A stretch of 64,000 nt of DNA from Sarcomyxa edulis (taxonomy: Eukaryota; Basidiomycota; Agaricomycetes; Agaricales; Mycenaceae): contig QUOL01000001.1 of assembly GCA_009761415.1 (NCBI GenBank), forward strand, positions 806,001 to 870,000, written 5' to 3'. Shown piece after piece: positions 59,188 to 64,000 of this stretch (the first letter of the stretch is position 1; each line of letters begins with the position of its first letter). The notes under the pieces are model-generated. The model was given only the letters and a program-made list of their open reading frames with translations. It was not told where the DNA came from and searched no databases. Made by a program: the position numbers and the translations under genes.

Positions 59188-62027
59188 ATGCGACTCTGGG
59201 GGCTCCCCATCGCTATTCTCGCTTTCCTTCCGTTCGGCAGCACAACTGAACAGGTCTCATGGGGTTCACTACCCACCGTTACCTCTATAACTCTCGTCGA
59301 CGCTCTATCTGCTGATCCAGACTATACTCTACTTATTGGACTTCTTCAGCGCGCCAAACTAATACCTACCTTGAACAGGCTGAATTCTACCACCCTGTTC
59401 GCACCTACCAATGATGCCATTGAACGACACAAATCTTCCAACTCTCTCTGGCGCTCCGTTCTTGAAGATGAAGACTCCGTTCTCACAGACAATGTGCAAG
59501 ACCAGTTGCGACAGGAGCTGTTCTACCATCTCCTGAATTATACAATTTCGGAAATACCAGAGGAGAAGCCCCAGGTTCTAAAGACTCTACACTACCCCAG
59601 ACCACCTCCCAAATCGCCTACGAGAAAACCACCACCGTCCCCACCTTGGATGCCAATACCAGGTGGGTCCCTTGGAGGCGAACCGCAACGCCTCAGAGCA
59701 GTGACTCGTGATGAAACGTCGTGGGTTGGCGTTGACGCGTTCGGAAAAGGGGGATCAAAGATCGTGAAGCCTAGGGTGGAGGATCCAAAAGGCCATTACG
59801 TTCTTCTCGGCATAGCAGATGTGCTTCAAGTGCCTCCTGATTTAGGTTCGTGATATAGCTAAACGCATGCACGCATACTTGCTAACACGTCTATATATAT
59901 AAGCCCATGTGGTCGCGCAGCACTCCTCCGTATCTTACTTCCACAACGTTCTGACCTTGGAAAGCGAGAAGCTACTAAATACCACCTCAGAACTCACCTT
60001 GTTCTTACCGGTCAATTCTGCCTGGGACGAACTAGATCCTCTGGAACGGAAGTATCTCGAAAGCGAATACGCGACGGATGATCTGAATTCGATAATTAAG
60101 ATGCATGCTGTTGCGGAGAAGTCCGTAGCTTGGTCGGAATCATTCAAGCCTGCGGTTAACCGTAAGTGCCATGTTTATCTGGAAATAGCCACATCTAGCT
60201 GACCGTGGAAGCAGTGACCACAATTGACGGCACCAATCTCGAAATCGTGGTTTCTCCCGAGAAAACTATGATATCAACAGCCTCTCTTGTGCAGCCAGAC
60301 ATCTACGCCTCAAATGGTGTCCTACACCTTATATCTTCACTTCTCATTCCCCCAGGAGCTCTTCAGTTGACGCCAGAGAAATACCTTCTCACGCTCAATT
60401 GCTCATATTTCGTATCATTGTTACACTCTGTCAACCTCACTTCTTTCATCAACGACACCGAGGCGAAATACACGATCCTCGCGCCTCGAGATGACGTCCT
60501 TTCCGTCTTTGGAGATGACGACTTGCCAGAACGAGGGAGTGAAGAGTTGAAGAGACTCTTGCAATATCACTTCCTACCTGGACGGTGGATGCCCAAGAAG
60601 CTCAAGAATGGTATGCTCCTGGAGACCGCACTCGAAGAACCAGGTCTTGATGGCGGACGGCAAGTACTCAGCATCGAAGTCAGTGAGGACGACGGGAGTA
60701 AGACTAAGAAGCCCGCTCCTCAATCCATCAGGTTTGGCGGTGCTGGAATCATTGGCGAATACAGTGAGTGATTGCCTACGATTCCATGCGCCCTACTAAT
60801 CTATTCAATGTAGTCGAGGTCAACAATACTGTCATCTACTTTGTATCCCGCCCCCTTATCCCACCATCCGATGCCCTCCAAACTGCACTACCCATACTCG
60901 ACCTGTCCTCTTTCTTGGCAGCGGTGTTCTCCACATCCCTCGCAGATATCCTGAAAACCACCCCTCGCACCTCGTTACTCATCCCCCATAACTCTGCATT
61001 CAAACGTCTGGGTCTGCTCGTGAGTGGACACCTCCTTGCAGCTTCATCCAAGCCGGACCTGGAGAAAGTTCTACTGCATCATACTCTCAGCAGCGTTCAA
61101 TACTCCGAATCCATTGTAAACGGTTCTCAGCATACGTTTGCCACATTAGAGTCATCCGACCTACAGATTGAGCGCACTACTAATGGTAGTGTGTTCGTCA
61201 GTGCTAGCGGTGGCTGGTCAGGGATGAAAGCCCAACTTTACCCGCGTGATATTCTGACTAAGACTGGTGTCGTTCACGAACTGTCGGATGTCTTGATACC
61301 GAGAACAGTCGAATTGACAGTGGGCAAGTTGGTCAAAGCTGCGAAAGGAAGTACGATGGCGACGATGGTCATGAAGGCTGGATTCGATTGGGTCTTGAAC
61401 GGTACTGCCCCTCCAGAAGGTACGCCATGGGCCGATACAGGCCTCACAGGTGCTGGTTGGACTCTGTTGTGTCCCACCGACGATGCTTTCAAGCAATACA
61501 ACCTGACGAAATTATACGACGATATCGACGGTCTTCGGGAAATCGTCAGCCAGCATCTCATTCCTACCCCTTCACCAGCGTCACCCAAGTCATTCCACGC
61601 TCTAGATGGTTTTAACAACAATCGACCGCTCCTTCTCGATGATTCCGCCACATATTCAACTCTCAGATCATCGGCGTCGGCGTATGGTGATATCGTATTC
61701 AGGGAAGATGACGACAAGAAAGCAGAGTACGTCGTCGGTATCAAGGGTGCTCGCGGGACGGATGGTACGGCGGATTGGGCCCGTGTGCTTTCGTGGGGAC
61801 GGTCTACGACTGGGGGAGGTACGGGAGGTGTTATTCAAATCGATAGGCTGCTTATGCCGTATCAGCCACTATGGTGGGTGGAGTATGGCGCACCTTTGGT
61901 GGTAGGTGCTGGTGGGATCGTGTTGATTGGTGCGTTCTTCTATGTGGTGAGGCTAATATGGAGGAGGGATACGACGGAAGCTACATATGAACCTGTCGGA
62001 GGATTCGGGAGGGACGATGAACCGTAA
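59188..62027 (+). CDS. Multi-fasciclin (FAS1) type I membrane protein
   Basis: Secretory-pathway protein of about 870-900 residues. The signal peptide is MRLWGLPIAILAFLPFGSTTE. Five FAS1-type units are suggested: the first with TLVDALSADPDYTLLIGLLQRAKLI and TTLFAPTNDAIERH; the second with SVSYFHNVLTLESEKLL and LFLPVNSAWDEL; the third with CSYFVSLLHSVNLTSFI and YTILAPRDDVLSVF; the fourth with LDLSSFLAAVFSTSLADIL and SLLIPHNSAFKRLG; and the last with MATMVMKAGFDWVL and TLLCPTDDAFKQYN. H-box-like HxL segments (LFYHLLNY, LQYHFLPG, LLHHTLSS, VSQHLIP) follow each. Near the C-terminus PLVVGAGGIVLIGAFFYVVRLIW is a membrane helix, with a short cytosolic tail. Multi-FAS1 proteins of this form include fission yeast Fsc1 at the vacuole; that functional link is inference. 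Four exons; many N-glycosylation sites. Confidence 0.9.
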
Positions 62028-62449
62028 GTATAACTTAGAGGAATAATAGGTATTTAGAGTCGTTTCTTTCGAGTTGTAACTTGTATGTATTATATTAGTT
62101 CACCAGCCATAGGATACAGTATGTTATTCGTTCAAGTCGCGTACTTTTCACGCGTCTTCCCCAGTGATCGGTGTAAAAAATAAAGATTTTGATTCTTGAA
62201 TCTTGAAATCATATGCCAGTCTCATTTGAGCTTCAGGCGCTTCACGCTGGACCGGACACAAGATGGCCTTGAGCGCAAAGCAACCTGATTCTGTATTTCG
62301 CCATTCTTCCCTCCTCTGACTCGACACTCACTGTCCTATCTGACAGACTACAATGGTACGATTTCTGGAGACTATATTGCAAAGGATCGTTTCTGAGCTC
62401 TATTGTGTCCACTCGGTAGAGCTCTGATGCATCCCCGGCAGTGGAGGAC
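62028..62449. other. Intergenic region upstream of the carnitine carrier
   Basis: About 420 bases: 3' flank of the fasciclin gene and promoter/leader of the carrier. AAAAAATAAAGATT near 62174-62190 looks like a polyadenylation region. A possible leader exon/intron (acceptor CCCCGGCAG at 62441) precedes the carrier ATG. Confidence 0.45.
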
Positions 62450-63809
62450 ATGAAGGAGAATTCGGCGGTGGAATCTGCAAAGTCGTTCATCGCTGGAGGG
62501 TTCGGAGGCGTGGCCGCTGTACTTGTTGGTGAGTCACTTGGTCATTTTCTTGAAAGCTACCAGCTTAACATCTCTGTTTCTTCGAAAGGTCATCCGTTTG
62601 ATTTGACAAAGACCAGACTGCAGACGGCCGCTCCTGGAGCCTATACAGGTGCTGTAGATGTAGTGAAGAGAACGTTAGCTCGAGATGGGATATCTGGGTG
62701 CGTTCCATCTCTATCACTCATACGCGCTCCTCGAAACCACGTCCGGCTGATCGACTCTCTATAGTCTGTACCGGGGCATGGTCCCTCCGCTACTAGGCGT
62801 CACTCCAATCTTTGCCATATCATTCTGGGTGCGTCTTCTTGGGTATACGACGCGTTTCTTGTCTTGAACTGCTCTACACATAGGCGTACGACATGTCAAA
62901 ACAGCTTATCTTCGCGATAACGCCAAACCGGAAGAGTGAATCTTTGTCTGTCGCGGAACTGGCCACTGCGGGATTCTTGTCAGCCGGACCTTCGACTCTT
63001 GTTACGGCTCCGGTGGAGAGAGCCAAAGTACTACTACAGGTATGTGGAACCATTCGTGTTCTCGATATGATGACACATATTTCTGCATCTAGGTGCAAGG
63101 ACAAGGAGGCTCAGAGCACAAGTACAAGGGTGTATTTGATGTCATGAAACATCTTTACAAGGAAGGCGGTATACGGAGTATCTTTCGTGGTTCGTTTGCT
63201 ACTTTGGCCCGAGATGGTCCAGGAAGTGCAGCGTTCGTGGCACTTCGCTTTAGGTTCTACTACTCCTCATTGACCCTTCAATGTCTAGCTATTTTGCAGC
63301 ATACGAAGTCACAAAGAAGGCATTGACCCCGGCGGGCGCGTCGCCCGCTGATCTAAATCTGGGTGCTGTCATATTCGCAGGTGGTACAGCTGGTGTTGCC
63401 ATGTGGGCAATAGCTATCCCCCCAGATGTACGTCTGACGTGATATCATCCTCTCTTACTCATTCTAACCGCGTTTATCGTGTTTTTTGAACAAAAGGTCT
63501 TAAAATCCAGACTACAGTCTGCGCCAACCGGCACTTACTCTGGATTCATGGATTGCGCACGGAAGACAATTGCACAAGATGGTGTTAAGGCCTTGTGGAA
63601 GGGTTTTGGACCAGCCATGGGTCGGGTAAATGTCGCGTAGCATGCACCAGGAATGTCCTTTTCTCACCATCTTCATTTCGCAGGCTTTCCCGGCAAACGC
63701 TGCCACCTTCGTGAGTCTCTGTTCAATCACCATTTGACCCTTTTCCTGACCCTTTTTTTTATAGCTTGGTGTGGAGGCTTCAAGAAAGTTCATGGACAAG
63801 TTCTTCTAG
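62450..63809 (+). CDS. Mitochondrial carnitine/acylcarnitine carrier
   Basis: Inner-membrane carrier exchanging acylcarnitine for carnitine, feeding mitochondrial beta-oxidation or moving acetyl units. All three mitochondrial-carrier repeats are visible: HPFDLTKTRLQ, APVERAKVLLQV and PPDVLKSRLQS (PxDxxK-type signatures). After repeat 1 comes LYRGMVPPLLGVTPIFAISFWAYD, and after repeat 2 SIFRGSFATLARDGPGSAAYFAAYE. The last helix has GRAFPANAATFLGVE, the carnitine-carrier form (yeast Crc1, animal SLC25A20). Eight or so exons. The ATG at 62450 (MKENSAVESAKSFIAGG) is the one just before repeat 1; an upstream start through a leader exon is possible. About 300 residues, normal length. Confidence 0.93.
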
Positions 63810-64000
63810 AATCTTAGACTCGAGTTTTGTATATATTGAGATAGAATTCGTGTTTTGGTCGCGATTTGCTAGATCGAGTTTCATCACGCAAAATATCTAG
63901 AGTCTGAATCTGGAGACTAGCGATTTGCTTCCGATGATCAGAAGTGCAACAGACGCGTCTGTCACGTGATATTCTCACTCGTTCAAGTTGAACCAAAAAT

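Noticed and set aside
1..64000. tRNA genes, rRNA, CRISPR arrays and transposable elements
   Set aside because: No B-box plus acceptor-stem pattern, no regular spacer array, and no transposase, reverse transcriptase or long terminal repeats were seen by eye.

Overview
The window is nuclear DNA of a filamentous basidiomycete fungus, probably an Agaricomycete. The genes are compact and broken by many short introns (about 50-70 bases, GT...AG). They are typical fungal housekeeping genes, plus families common in mushroom-forming fungi: berberine-bridge-like flavin oxidases, a PTH11-like seven-helix protein, F-box proteins and small kinase-like proteins. The genus cannot be read from the sequence. 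I support 25 protein genes. No tRNA, rRNA, CRISPR array or intact transposon was seen.

Region 1 (1-12.6 kb) is dense and housekeeping: TAF2 (runs off the left edge and carries a C-terminal bromodomain), LTV1 (40S ribosome assembly), a HET-C homologue, MED11 (Mediator) and tubulin cofactor A. TAF2/LTV1 and HET-C/MED11 are head-to-head pairs with short shared promoters.

Region 2 (12.6-26.6 kb) is very different. It holds only three genes, all on the minus strand, separated by 1.7-4 kb of repeat-rich non-coding DNA: a bHLH transcription factor, a conserved membrane protein, and a second bHLH factor that is a paralogue of the first.

Region 3 (26.6-46.1 kb) has a more accessory flavour: a secreted FAD oxidase, a seven-helix membrane receptor-like protein, an F-box protein, a FHIT-type hydrolase, a salicylate-hydroxylase-like monooxygenase, a degenerate kinase-like protein, a conserved protein of unknown function, a PhzF-like isomerase, a GNAT acetyltransferase, a PalI/SUR7 membrane protein (alkaline-pH sensing) and a secreted agmatinase-family enzyme. 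There is no sign that these form one biosynthetic cluster; strands and families are mixed.

Region 4 (46.7-63.8 kb) is housekeeping again: methylmalonate-semialdehyde dehydrogenase, a three-repeat Myb/Rap1-like protein, Rab GDI, the V-ATPase assembly factor Rav1, a multi-fasciclin membrane protein and the mitochondrial carnitine/acylcarnitine carrier.

Exon structures were deduced by eye from splice sites and reading-frame continuity, so individual junctions may be off. The most notable points are the TAF2-bromodomain fusion, the bHLH paralogue pair in its repeat-rich gene-poor setting, the three-repeat Myb protein, and a kinase-like gene with altered catalytic motifs.
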